Shown here piece after piece: positions 33,488 through 44,211 of a DNA stretch of 64,000 bases (the stretch's first letter is position 1; the number at the start of each line of letters is the position of its first letter). The translations under genes and the position numbers were made by a program. The notes below the pieces were generated by a model, which saw only the letters and a program-made list of their open reading frames with translations, was not told the origin of the DNA and ran no database searches. The stretch lies in the NCBI RefSeq assembly GCF_000006565.2, contig NC_031469.1:1005245-1069244 (forward strand), in the 5' to 3' direction. The stretch comes from Toxoplasma gondii ME49 (lineage: Eukaryota > Apicomplexa > Conoidasida > Eucoccidiorida > Sarcocystidae).

Positions 33488-36400
33488 TCACCGGACAGAT
33501 CGAGCACCTTCGTCTTCTTCGTCGCTGCATTCAGCGAATCTCCCTCTTGGTACGGCGCTGCGGACGGAGTCGGAGAGGCGGCGACTGTCGAGCCGACTTC
33601 CGTCTGGAAGCCTCTTTGAACGCTCTGAGGTCAGCCGCAGCGGAGGGATGTACAGCGTATGTGGAGGGATAAAGTCGGAAGAGGGAGATCCCTCTCTTTC
33701 TCTCACCATGCGTGTCGTTCTCTCTCTTCCACTTCTTCTCTCTCTTCTCTCTCTTCTCTCTTCACTGTCGCATGTGTGTCTTCTGTCGCGTTCGAAGTCT
33801 CGTCCCTGCAGTTGTCCTTCCTCGAACTCAGATAAGCAGAGGGGAGAAGAGAGATGCGGAGACGAGGGAGACAGCAGCGGGTTCCGACGCGGGGAAGCTC
33901 GAGGAGGAGAGCCGTCGAAACTCTCTGCACGCAGGCAGCGTCTCTCCCGCGCGGCTTCTTCGCGGCGGTGTTTGAACGGAGGCCGCAGACGCCTCCTCAC
34001 AATCAGAAAGGTCTCGCTAGGAGAGGCAGGGAGACTGTCGTCGGTGCAGAGCAACTGTCTTCTGTCGCAGCCCCGAGGCGCGTCTCTGGCGTCCTCGAAG
34101 TCCGCGGTGGAGACGCCCCGATGTCGGACTGAAGCCTGGAGTTGCTGCGGTCGGCGCAACAGCGGCCCAAACGCCATTTCCCTGCCGCGACGTTCCCTCC
34201 TTCTCGCCCGCAGCTCTCGAAGCCACGCTGCTTGCGCTTCTCCATCAGACGCCTCCTCTTCCCCCTGCCCCTCGGTTTCCCCGAAAGGCTGTTGAAAGCC
34301 GTCGCCGGGAGAAGGTTCTCTCCAGCCGCAGCTCCGCTGTCTCCTCACTCGCGAGGCATCTGGAGAAAGCGCCGAGGCCGCGACCCCATCCCACAGCTCC
34401 CGTCGCGTCGTGGATGTACACCTGAAGCCGACGCGCGAGGGCATCGACTCGGCGCGCGCGAGCCTGTCTCCGGGGAAGCTGTGTATTCGCCTCGCCGGCC
34501 CATGCGTCGCGCTTGCTCTGTGTCGATCGGTCCTTCGCCTCTCGCTCTCGTGTCTCCATACGCGATCGCTGGACCACTCGCCTTCCTCGTGAGAGAGGGA
34601 ACAGAAGCCTCTCCTGTCTCGCCTCCTGAGAGAGCGCTGAGCAGAAGATCGTCCGTGGGCTCGCATGCGCGCTCCTCCGGGTCTTCCCAGACGCGCCTGA
34701 GAGGAGGCTGAAAAGCGAGAATTCTCTCGTTGGGGATCACGCCAGAAGGAGAAGAAAGACGAGAGACTGCGGTGTCTGTTCAGGTTGCCGTCGCTCGCGG
34801 ATTCCTCGAGGAAGGCGTGTGAGGAGGTGCCTGCCGTCTTGCGCGTCGGGGGCGAAAGTCGCTGCCGAGGTCTCTCAACGATCAAGTCCCGAAATTTCTC
34901 TTTCGGAGACAGGGAAGCGAGAGAAGGAAGGTCTCGCAGATGTCGCAAATTCATAGGACGTCTCGACTTTGCCTTCGGCACGTCCGAGTGGCTCTGAACC
35001 AGAGAGAGAAGTTTCTTTCGCATCGAGCTCCCCTCCAGAGAAGCCGAGCTGGACAGCCCCCGTTTCGCCGGGACCGCAGACTCGCGCGTCAGGCTGCCTG
35101 CCTTTTTTCTCTCTTCCCGAGGCGTCTCGTCGACCTCCGACGCGACGTTCCATGCTGTCTGGGGTGGACTCATGTCTTCTCCCCTCGCCAGCATCGCCGC
35201 GAAAAACGACGGCAGCAGAGACAGGCCCTGGGCAACCGTCGAGCCGACGTCGGCCGCGGGATCTTCTTTCTGCTCCTTCACTTCCAATGCCGCGGTTGCT
35301 CTCTTGTTATCTCGACTCCGTCTTTTTCGTTTCTCTCGCATTACGTCGGCGCTCCGCATCTCCCCACTCGGCACACTCCCGGTCCTTCTTTCTTCAGACC
35401 TCTTCTGCTCTCGCGGTCCTTTCCGTTCGTCCTCGCCTCGAACGTGCTCTCGGGGCTCTTCCACCTCTTCTCTCGCCTCTTCTTCCTCTTCTCTCGCCTC
35501 TTCTTCCTCTTCTCTCGCCTCTTCTTCCTCTTCTTCTTCTGCTGCCGCGTCTCCTCCGGTTCCGTCTTGGTCTCCGTCACAGGGTAGACCGAAAAGAATG
35601 CGCTCGAAGGTGGGCGGTGGGAAGTCGCGGGGCGAGGCCAGACGTCTCCGTCCTTCCAAGCCCCCGACGAGGATCGAGGAAGCAGAGCTTCCTCTCTCCT
35701 CGTTCGCTGGATTCACCCCCAGGAAAGACGAGAGGGTCGACGACGTCCCTGCTGTCTCCTCGTTCGAGAGAAAGGCACTGTGGATCCTCCTCTTGGCATG
35801 CGAACGCTCTCTCTCTCTTCCTTCTGTCTCTCCTGGCTCTGTCTCTCTTGGCGCTGCCTCGTCCTCCCCTAGAGCCTCCCCGTCGTCGCTCTGGCGGCTT
35901 TCCTCCTCCAGAGACAACAGACTTTCTCTCGAGCGCGACAGCACAGAGCCAGCGCGCTGCAGTTGCAGGCCTGTCAGGTGAGGGCCGTCGCGCGCCGGGG
36001 ACATCGGAGCCACTCGATGTCGCCCCTCTGTCTCCTCTGAACGCCGCCGAAGACCCGAGTTGAGAACCTGCTTCGTGTTGCCTGTAGGTGCAGGAGAATG
36101 AGAAGGCGAGGACCAGCGCGGAGACGGGCGTTCGACGGACAGCTGGAGAGGCGGGACGCGCACCGGCTTCGGGAGAGAAGAACAAGTTGACTGGAGGCAC
36201 CGTTCGTCGTCGTTCTCGAGAGACTGCAGGGCAGCTCGGGGCTCTGGGGCGCCTCCAGGCTCTGAAAAGGGTGCCTGCTTCTCTTTAGCCGAGGACGTCC
36301 CCTTGCGATCTCTTTCCGCGTCACCAAAAGGCGGCCTAGGAAGTGCATCGGAGTCTCCGCAGGGCCTCGCATGCAGTGCAGCGCTCCGCTCTTCCCTCGC

Positions 36401-38563
36401 CTCCTCGCTGCTCCTTCGCGCGTGGACGGACTCCGAACCTTGGGAGATAGGACCTCGTTGCGACGGACCCCGAAGCGGCTGTGCCGCTTCAAGGACCTCT
36501 TTCTCTCGCAGAGATGCGGGAGATCTAACTGAAAAAGATTTCGATGAAAGAGGCTTGGGTGGAAGAAGAGGAGACTTGGGAGGAAGAGACTTGAGCGTGC
36601 GAAAAGAAACGGGAGGTGCAGGATGAGAGCGCCACGGATCTCCGGTGTCTACGCGGTCCAGAGCGGCACCCCAGGCGTCCACGGCCTCCACCTCAGCGCT
36701 CGCGTCACTGGTTTCCGACTCTGTCTCGGAGACTTCGGCTCCCCCTTCCTCGCTGGCGAAGGCGAGCAGCCGCCAGAGCCCAGAGAGTGGGCCTTCTTCC
36801 TCGCGGTTACGCTTCTGAAGGGCCTCGCGGTCACGACGTTTCACGCCCGACACCCGCGAGGCTGTTGAGACACTGCGTTTCGACAAAACGGGATGCATGC
36901 GCGGCACTCGCTCGCCGACAGGCGGCTGTATAGCCACCGAAGCCTCTGTGGCTTCTGCGTTCCGCGGACAGGAGGAGTGTCGTTTGAGAGGAAGCTCGCG
37001 AGATAAGAGCCGCGAGAAGGCCGGCGAGTGCGAGTACGCGGCTCTGGGCTCCGAGCTAGGCGGCTCCCCGGGTGTACGGACACCCGAGGCCTGAGAGTCT
37101 GACCGACTGCGCACGGAAGGGATGCCCGAAACGCGTCGCTGCTCAGACTCATGTCTCTTCCCAGTCGAGAGAGACGCCAAGGTGAGGCGGGAGAGCAGAC
37201 GCGAAGAAGAAGAAGAAAGTCGAGTCGCCCGCGTGCTTGCGAGCGACAACGTCGTTCGTCCATGCGGCAGATGTTTCTCGCTGGCTCCTTTCGAAGAAGG
37301 GAGAACAGGTTCGGTGCGCCACTTCCCCTCTGGGAAAAGTCCAGAGACACCCGAAGTCCCTTTCTCTGCGTCCGGCTCGCCTGACACTGCCTGAGCAGGC
37401 GGACCGGGGTACTGTTCAAGGAGCTGTCTAGACACCTCAGCGGGCGAGAGGAGCCGCGACGTGAGGCGCGCGCCGATGCGCCGGCGCGAGCCAACTCTGT
37501 CAGGTTTCGTCGCCTCCGACGGCTCTGGAAAAGGCGCGTTCGTTTGATGCATAGAGTTCAGCAGCGCTCGAGGCGTCCGCGGCGGAGAAAAACTCCTCCG
37601 GGACAGCGAGGAAAATGAATAGGCAGAGACAGTGTGCTTCCTCGGGTCGACTTGCACTCGCGGATACGCCTGTCGAACTGCTGTCCACGGGACAGGCCTT
37701 CGGTGCGCAGAAAGTGAAGAGGCAGAAGCGGGGATCAGAGGACTCCTCAGCTTTCGAGGCGGCAGCGAAGAGGTTGAGGCTCGAGAGAAGAGCGACAACG
37801 ACGACTGTGTTCCAGAGTCTCTTTCGCCTTCTCTCAGTCGCCATGCTTGCTGTCTGTCTCCTTCGCCGCAAGCCTTGCGTGGCTCACTCCCTTGCGAACG
37901 CTGACTCTGACTGGGGAGAGTTCTTGCCCCTCTGCATGCGTCGTCGATCCCTCTCAGCCCTCCCGGTCCATCGCCAGTTGCTGTCCCGCCTGTCGCCGGT
38001 TGTTCGCCTTCGTCCTCGGTTTCCTCGGAGGAGATTTCCTCGACTCTCGGATCGCTCGCGGCGCGCTCGCCAAACGCATGCAGAAAAGCGTGACTCCGGT
38101 TCGCAGCTGGCCGTGAAGAAGACAAGAGCGGGAAGGCAGAGCCGTCAGCCGCGAGCCAGGCCGGTGGGAGAAGCAGAGAAGACGACTGAGTCAAGAGCGG
38201 CAAGACGCGGTCCATAGAGGCTCTGGACGCCGGGCCAGTGTTGCAGTCCATCGTGGTGGTCGACGGGAAGGAACAGAAAGAAGCCTGGGGGACTGTCGGC
38301 TGAGAGAACGGCAGCGAAGACGAAAAAACGCGGAAACTAGACACGGGAGGAGGATCCTTGTGTGGCAAGGCAGCGCTGTCTGCTTGGTGAAACGCCATGT
38401 TTCCAGAGGTGTCTGACTGAAGAAGCATCGTGTCTCGCGATGACGAGGGGCGGGGCACCCCGCAGTAGGCCGTCGCTGTTTGTGACATCGTGGCATCCTC
38501 TGTCGAGCGGCGGAGGGCAGGGAGAGTGGGAAACGCGGCCTGAGAAGCAGGGTAACGCCGCAC
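33488..38563 (-). CDS. 1,691-aa disordered protein, single uninterrupted frame
   Basis: An unbroken 5,076-base frame. First Met at 38563; the next in frame, at 38488 (MSQTATAYCG), follows 25 residues and is an equally good start. No signal peptide or membrane segment is evident. Composition is Ser/Arg/Pro/Glu-rich throughout, with a Glu/Ala/Arg repeat near residues 1010-1040 (AREEEEEAREEEEEAREE), a short helix-like WLRELRARRRERRGREMAF, and a basic-acidic tail ending DEEDEGARSVR. No domain was recognised. Codon-level evidence is frame length plus a strong antisense composition bias; the frame contains many RRS/SRR dipeptides without regular SR repeats. Lack of introns over 5 kb contrasts with its intron-rich neighbours; small in-frame introns cannot be excluded. 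Confidence 0.75.
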   Translation of the reverse strand: MRRYPASQAAFPTLPALRRSTEDATMSQTATAYCGVPRPSSSRDTMLLQSDTSGNMAFHQADSAALPHKDPPPVSSFRVFSSSLPFSQPTVPQASFCSFPSTTTMDCNTGPASRASMDRVLPLLTQSSSLLLPPAWLAADGSAFPLLSSSRPAANRSHAFLHAFGERAASDPRVEEISSEETEDEGEQPATGGTATGDGPGGLRGIDDACRGARTLPSQSQRSQGSEPRKACGEGDRQQAWRLREGERDSGTQSSLSLFSRASTSSLPPRKLRSPLIPASASSLSAHRRPVPWTAVRQAYPRVQVDPRKHTVSAYSFSSLSRRSFSPPRTPRALLNSMHQTNAPFPEPSEATKPDRVGSRRRIGARLTSRLLSPAEVSRQLLEQYPGPPAQAVSGEPDAEKGTSGVSGLFPEGKWRTEPVLPSSKGASEKHLPHGRTTLSLASTRATRLSSSSSRLLSRLTLASLSTGKRHESEQRRVSGIPSVRSRSDSQASGVRTPGEPPSSEPRAAYSHSPAFSRLLSRELPLKRHSSCPRNAEATEASVAIQPPVGERVPRMHPVLSKRSVSTASRVSGVKRRDREALQKRNREEEGPLSGLWRLLAFASEEGGAEVSETESETSDASAEVEAVDAWGAALDRVDTGDPWRSHPAPPVSFRTLKSLPPKSPLLPPKPLSSKSFSVRSPASLREKEVLEAAQPLRGPSQRGPISQGSESVHARRSSEEAREERSAALHARPCGDSDALPRPPFGDAERDRKGTSSAKEKQAPFSEPGGAPEPRAALQSLENDDERCLQSTCSSLPKPVRVPPLQLSVERPSPRWSSPSHSPAPTGNTKQVLNSGLRRRSEETEGRHRVAPMSPARDGPHLTGLQLQRAGSVLSRSRESLLSLEEESRQSDDGEALGEDEAAPRETEPGETEGRERERSHAKRRIHSAFLSNEETAGTSSTLSSFLGVNPANEERGSSASSILVGGLEGRRRLASPRDFPPPTFERILFGLPCDGDQDGTGGDAAAEEEEEEEAREEEEEAREEEEEAREEVEEPREHVRGEDERKGPREQKRSEERRTGSVPSGEMRSADVMREKRKRRSRDNKRATAALEVKEQKEDPAADVGSTVAQGLSLLPSFFAAMLARGEDMSPPQTAWNVASEVDETPREERKKAGSLTRESAVPAKRGLSSSASLEGSSMRKKLLSLVQSHSDVPKAKSRRPMNLRHLRDLPSLASLSPKEKFRDLIVERPRQRLSPPTRKTAGTSSHAFLEESASDGNLNRHRSLSSFFSFWRDPQRENSRFSASSQARLGRPGGARMRAHGRSSAQRSLRRRDRRGFCSLSHEEGEWSSDRVWRHESERRRTDRHRASATHGPARRIHSFPGDRLARAESMPSRVGFRCTSTTRRELWDGVAASALSPDASRVRRQRSCGWREPSPGDGFQQPFGETEGQGEEEASDGEAQAAWLRELRARRRERRGREMAFGPLLRRPQQLQASVRHRGVSTADFEDARDAPRGCDRRQLLCTDDSLPASPSETFLIVRRRLRPPFKHRREEAARERRCLRAESFDGSPPRASPRRNPLLSPSSPHLSSPLCLSEFEEGQLQGRDFERDRRHTCDSEERRERRERRSGRERTTRMVREREGSPSSDFIPPHTLYIPPLRLTSERSKRLPDGSRLDSRRLSDSVRSAVPRGRFAECSDEEDEGARSVR
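35455..35540. repeat. Glu/Ala/Arg-coding tandem repeat
   Basis: Period of about 21 bases (CTCTTCTCTCGCCTCTTCTT), roughly four copies, read on the minus strand as AREEEEE repeats within the 1,691-aa frame. Confidence 0.8.
37069..37086. repeat. CGGGTGTACGGACACCCG palindrome inside the 1,691-aa frame
   Basis: Seven-base arms around ACGG; read on the minus strand as ASGVRTPGE. Confidence 0.7.
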
Positions 38564-38868
38564 GAAAAGGACGAGGACTGGTTGGTACTTTGATTGTTCA
38601 GGAGGGCGGAGAAAAGGCGGTTCGGAAGGCAGGTCCTTCTTTACAGCGGTCGCGTCCGCCCCCCTTGCCGCGTCCTAGGACGCGAAGCGCCACGGCCGGC
38701 GAAAAGCCGCTGAAAACAGACAGTTTTCCCAGGTCTCTCGGCATGAAGCGACTTCTCTTCCGTCAAAAATGCGAAAATGGGGACGAGGAAAGTGGTGAAA
38801 GGCTATCAAATCCGCAGACGGGACCTCCGCCTCGATGTCGGGAACGCTGCCGCGATTTGACTCAGGTT

Positions 38869-38886
38869 GCGGTGTACATACGCCGC
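38869..38886. repeat. GCGGTGTACATACGCCGC palindrome variant
   Basis: Eight-base arms with one mismatch around CA, about 300 bases upstream of the 1,691-aa frame. Confidence 0.55.
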
Positions 38887-39863
38887 AGATGGACCCTCGA
38901 ACCGGCGCGCGACCCCATGGTATTGGAAGCGGTGAAACGAGCGTCTTCTTCAATGAATTCTCAGCAAGAACGCCGAGGTTTTGCCGGGAAAGCCTCAAAC
39001 CCGTTTGCCGGCCACGAGAACCAGTCGGTTACTTCGGCGGCCAGTAGTCGATCCGGGGAAACCGAGCAGCTCGTGGTAGTTTTAGACTTAAGAGCCGAAT
39101 GCTGAAAAGACAATGCAACGGCTTGTTTTGCGAAATTCATAAGCCGCGTGTTTTGTCGAGCATGTGTGGCGCGAGAAGAAGCAAGGCAGCCGACAAGACA
39201 CGCGGGAAGTTGTGGCGGAAAGTTGGGAGACCCCGGCCAGCTAGAAGAGAAAGGGAGGATGCAATCGGTACTCTGTGGTACCCGCTGGATTTTTTGCTGT
39301 CTGCAGAGCTGGGAAACTCACTACGGTCAACAAGCGATCCAAAAACTGAAGCGACTCGCAGAGAAAATGGAAAGAAGCCCGCGACAAGGAGGCGCGACAG
39401 ATGCGTATTCGTGCAAGCGACGGCTTACCGCAGACAACAGTCGAGCGAGCAAAGTTCCCTTTTCGCCAAATCGCGCAAAGTCACATCGAGACACGAGGGA
39501 AGAAGCGCCACCAGGCTGACAATGAATGAGACTGTACTTTAAGTGAAACTCTGAACGCCGAACTCTCCATTTTTTCGTTTCACTGTCATTCGATGGGACT
39601 CAAAACGCTCTGACGTTGTTTCCGTACCGGACCCAGGCAGCGACTCATTCGGAAACCGCGACGCCCAGAGGCTGGTTTGTTTGGAAGGAACTTCGCACTC
39701 TATGATGTGAAATAAGGAGTCTAGCTTCAATTGTTATCTGATTGGTATTGCATGCCCCAAGTGCCGCCTGCGCGAAGAACAAGAATCTCCTGACATTCTC
39801 TCAAACGTTAAGGAGTTCCGGTAGCTGCTGGTCAGTTGTGTAGGGAGCTGCGGCAGAGACAGT

Positions 39864-39867
<4 letters not shown>

Positions 39868-39913
<46 letters not shown>

Positions 39914-39945
39914 GTCACCGATATATATATATATATATCGTGGAA
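39868..39945. repeat. (TA)n tract with duplicated GTCACCGATATAT flank
   Basis: Two TA runs, each preceded by the same GTCACCGATATAT sequence, suggesting a small local duplication. Confidence 0.8.
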
Positions 39946-42900
39946 CATTGTATTTTGTCGGAGAAGCGTCAGCCCAACAGGCGCATTTCATGTGGCATGT
40001 CATACGTGGTCCATTCGATTGGCACGGAACCGTTAATCTGATCGAAAACTCGTGGGTGAAGAAAACTTCTGTTTGTCAAATGGGCTTACTCGGGGCAGCG
40101 GATGACAAGGGCTTCGCTGGGAAATTCTCAATTTCAATTAGAAGCCAGGTATTGCGTACGGCCACTACGGTCCCCAAGACACTGTGTTCCTGCGTTACAG
40201 AAAGCCGCAGACGGAATCACACCACACAAAGTCACTTTACAGAGTACGATTACACACGCTGTGGCCTGCAGGAAAGCAGTTGAAGTTTTAGTGCATCTTG
40301 AGAGTGAACGAAAGCAGGGAACTAGATTTTGTCCATCTGGGTTTAGATACATATGGACGCAAGACACTGGCATGCATATCCGCCAGCGGGCGAGGGCGAA
40401 CCTTCTTGCGAAAACACAGACCCTGCAGCCAAGCGTTCTATCGTAGAGTTCGGTGCACTGGATCGGACGGCGGCTTGGTGCCCTTGTTGTCCCTGAGATG
40501 GCGGAAGGGGGACCGGCAACAGTTTACTTCCGAAGTCATTCGCCGAGGAACAAACGCGACCCCCTACGTCCTAGTGCCATAGTTAACTCATTTGGTCCGG
40601 GTTTGTGGTGCGGAGTTGTCACAGAATATTTGTGTGGCAACACCGCAGTTGTGCGTCGTGGCAACGCGAAAGATACAGCGAGCCCTGGCTCGATGTCAGA
40701 CAGCTTCAGTGGGTTGCCAAATGCCAGAATCTCCCTTGTCTGAGAATTCGATTCCACGCGTCAAGTGCTGGTTTAGATTCTGAATGCTCTTGGGTCGGAT
40801 CCAAGCTCTATGGAGCTTTCGTGACCGCGTACTCTTGGACCAGGCGACCGCCGCGAGGTCATGGCTGTTTCAAAGACAGGGGAGCTGAGCTAGGAAGTCA
40901 ACAACTAAATATGTATCCGAGCAGCTACTGAGATACCCACCACCGTTTTCCGGATGGAACAATTTCAAAGGCCGCACGCAAAGCTCAAAAATAATACTCA
41001 GACACGATATGAAGTGGCGATACGGACCGGTCGGCTGTCGCAAACGCGCTCCACCTTGGCTGCAGCTGCTGTGCGACGTAACCGATTCCCGCATCCAAGT
41101 CATTTATTAGCGCCCGTTTCTTTATGAAACCAGCGAGCAACAGTGATTGGGGCCCTTCTCTCCCGCAGCGGGAATTATTCTCTCCTTCTGTTTCTCTTTT
41201 CAGCGCGAGAACCACTTTCTCGGGGAAATATCGGCTACAAATTTCAGTTGTGTTCGGCGTTGCTTCAACTACATGAGGAGGAACAACGCCGATATAGTTA
41301 GGAGACTTAGGTTTTACATCTCGACAAGATGCGGCGCAGCATCGCAGTATCGGGAGGCGGGGTGTAGCCAAAGAGCTCGGGCGAGTCCGCTTTTTTAGGG
41401 TAGACAAAGCAAGACGCAAATTCCATTCTAGAGACGTATGCCAACCGTACGGTAAAGAGTCGTCTTTTCCAGTGCACCATTGTAAATACAAGGACGTGTG
41501 GGATCTCCAAGCAGCATCGACAAGGTCCATCGCGTAATGAACGGCGCTCGAGACTTCATCGTTGCTGTTGCAAGCAAGACACTTTTCCGGTTCAAGAACA
41601 GAGCCGCCGAGACTCGAGCTTCAGCGCTGTCGTACCCTTTTTAACTGTTGGAATTCCATTTGGTGGCGAAAGACTCTCGGAGGTCCATTTCTATCATGTT
41701 CAACAAGACATTCTTTCGTCAAGCCTCCTGGTTCCCGCTTAACAGATCATAAAGTAGAGGAGCAAACTCTTGTCTGACAGCTGACATCTAGCACTGAGGA
41801 GGTTTTCTTCTCTGGTTCAGGTAGAGTTCGCTCTTCTACTGTGTCGTGTGTCACCTCCGCGCTTCCCACAATGGGCCGTAGTTCCATCGTTCTCAATAGT
41901 ACCTAAGAAACTGTGACTCCAGTTATGTGATATTCTGAGAAGCAAAGCAGCCCTTTCTCCCATGTGATTGCTGCACACCACCACCACACCACCAAGACTG
42001 CTTAATACGGCCAAAAGTGTTGGATTTCAGTGTACCACGAGATTCAGATTACTGCTGTTCTGTTTGAGGTGGCATGTGTGGATGACTGCTACCACTCGTA
42101 CTAACAGCGCGAGGATGTCGACTTCCCAATCCCGAAGACACGCGGGTGCAATGATGTTAATATATCCTCTGTACAAGGCCGAACTCCAGATGGTTTTTAT
42201 GGGCCATTGTTGTTTCTGCGGGGCCGTTGGTCTTCTTGGTTAATGTGCGCATTTCTAATTGCAAGCGATATGCATCGTCGAGAGTGCGGTCTGTTTGACG
42301 AACCTAGCCAGTTTTCACAGAACACGGGCAAAGACGTTCTGCCAAGAGGCATGCGATGTAGAAGCAGGAAGCCGCTTTGCGTCGAACGCCTGCAGATTCA
42401 AGAGTCTACTCTGTCTCCCTCAACGGTGTTGTCCAGCCACGCATCGCAGTGCCGCGTTGCACCAGTCTCTGACCGCTTTGTGATTCTGAGTGCAAATAAT
42501 GCGAATTCAAAACCACCTGCTTAAAACACTCTCAACGCGGAGTTAAGGACAGATCTATATTTTTACAAATCAAGCCTGAAGGAGAAGTGTAACTGGCCTA
42601 CCCGGAAAATCGATACACCCCCGCCGTGAGGTAGGCGAAAAAAACAATTGCCTGATTCTTAAAGGCTGATCATCCTGGCTGAATGGTATTTTCAGGAATC
42701 TTCGTGTAAGCGAAAGAACCTTCTTTTGTCATTTCCAGGACTGGCTCTCGTAGTTCCGCGATCCTCCTCGCCGCACCACTCGGTGTACTCCTAGTTGTTG
42801 GAACAACAGTGATCGAGCAAGCACCCGAAGGCAGCCTTTTTCACTGGTTGCTCTCGAGTCAGGACTAGAAGGTAAACACTCTATCTTCTGTGTTTGGGCC

Positions 42901-44211
42901 ATCGCCTTCACCGGTGGCCTTCCTGTGGAACTACTTCTTGCCAGTAACCCGAAGAAAAACCGCATCCGCAGTTTTGTCAAAACGCGGACACCTGTGTCCT
43001 GTTTCGGTGGCGCTTGTAGCAATAGGCTACAGTTTGTCTGGGTCCAACGATCATGCACGCTTCTTCCTCGACATCGCTGGAAACTGTCGGCACCATCTGC
43101 GATTGTGTTTCAAACACCAGGGTCCAAGACACTGACGCTGTGCAGATCTTTGACTCCTGACTTGCACCAGTTCGGCGGAATTCTTGCAGCATTTTTGACC
43201 ACTAGGAATTTGAAGAGATACGCATGCTGTCTGCATACCATGTCACAATTGGTAAGTGTGTCCCATGAATAATTAGGCGCGATTTCCTGCGTTCCTTTCT
43301 TGCAGTCCGCCGTTGCATGAGACACATGGGGAAAGCCTCGGTGACGCTCTGTCCAAGTCCGGTTTCTGTACACCTGGTGCGCGCTTGCGTGTACAGTTTG
43401 AATCGCTTGAGTCGGGCCCTGCCAATATTGGTGGAGAAAGCCGCGTCTTCGAAAAAGAAACGTCTTTTCTGGCGCTTCTCTCACCAACTTCTGTCAGGCT
43501 GCTTGCATGCACGGAGCCGGCACATGCAATCGATGCGTTAAACTCGATACCACTTTTCTGCATCTGCCACACTCGCGTGATCGCTTTGAAGGCGGACAAA
43601 CGGCTCGGACCGAGTTCACTCCATCTTCTCTGGAGCTTCCTCAATCTTTTCTCTGCGTGTTCGCCTCTCTTCAGTTTCCCCTGTCCTTTCGTCGTCTGTT
43701 AGCGAGAGGCCTCAAAATCGGCGATCCCACGTAGTGTAAAAAGCAGTCAGGTGTCCAGCGCGTTCCTCCAGTTCGTAATTGGGTGCCAAACGATCAAGAA
43801 TCCGATTCTTGTGCTCCTTCCTGACTCGCGTAAGGAAGAGATCCTCCAACGCCGCGTATAGCCACAGCTTTGCACTCCCGTTCCGTTTGCAGGAGCGCAG
43901 TCGGCAGAGCTACAGCAAAAAAAAACGCCATTCTTCCGCCTATCCGCTGCATCTCCACGAAGGCAATTCTTCTTTTCTGTCCTGTCACGCTCCCTGCATG
44001 CAAATCTCTCCAAAAGGGAGAGAGGTGCAAGCCGACTTCGTGGAATTGAAATTGAAAAATTGATGCTCCATGCAGAGGCGGGACTTGCGAACAACCGCCA
44101 GGTCCACGTCCAGAAACCTTCCTACGACGTCTCCAGAAGATTCGTGTGCCGCGTTTTCTGCGGAGCACAGACCACGAGTTCAGCTACTCGTTTACATTTT
44201 GACCGCAGAAA

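Larger units (their letters stand above)
38564..44211. promoter_or_regulatory. Divergent intergenic region, 5.6 kb, with an unusual central island
   Basis: Separates the 1,691-aa gene (minus) and the NSUN gene (plus), so promoters lie at its two ends. A palindrome variant sits at 38869-38886 close to the left gene, and spaced inverted arms (CTGTACAC...GTGTACAG) at 43366-43396. The centre, about 39540-43740, lacks the pyrimidine or purine runs typical elsewhere and has only short frames. Confidence 0.45.

Noticed and set aside
34969..36063. 364-codon plus-strand frame
   Set aside because: Antisense of the repetitive part of the 1,691-aa minus-strand frame; Leu/Ser/Pro content is what a Glu/Arg/Ser strand yields in reverse.
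39836..43740. Nuclear copy of organellar DNA as an explanation of the compositional island
   Set aside because: I looked for cytochrome-like or rRNA-like segments and saw none; a database search would be needed to settle it.
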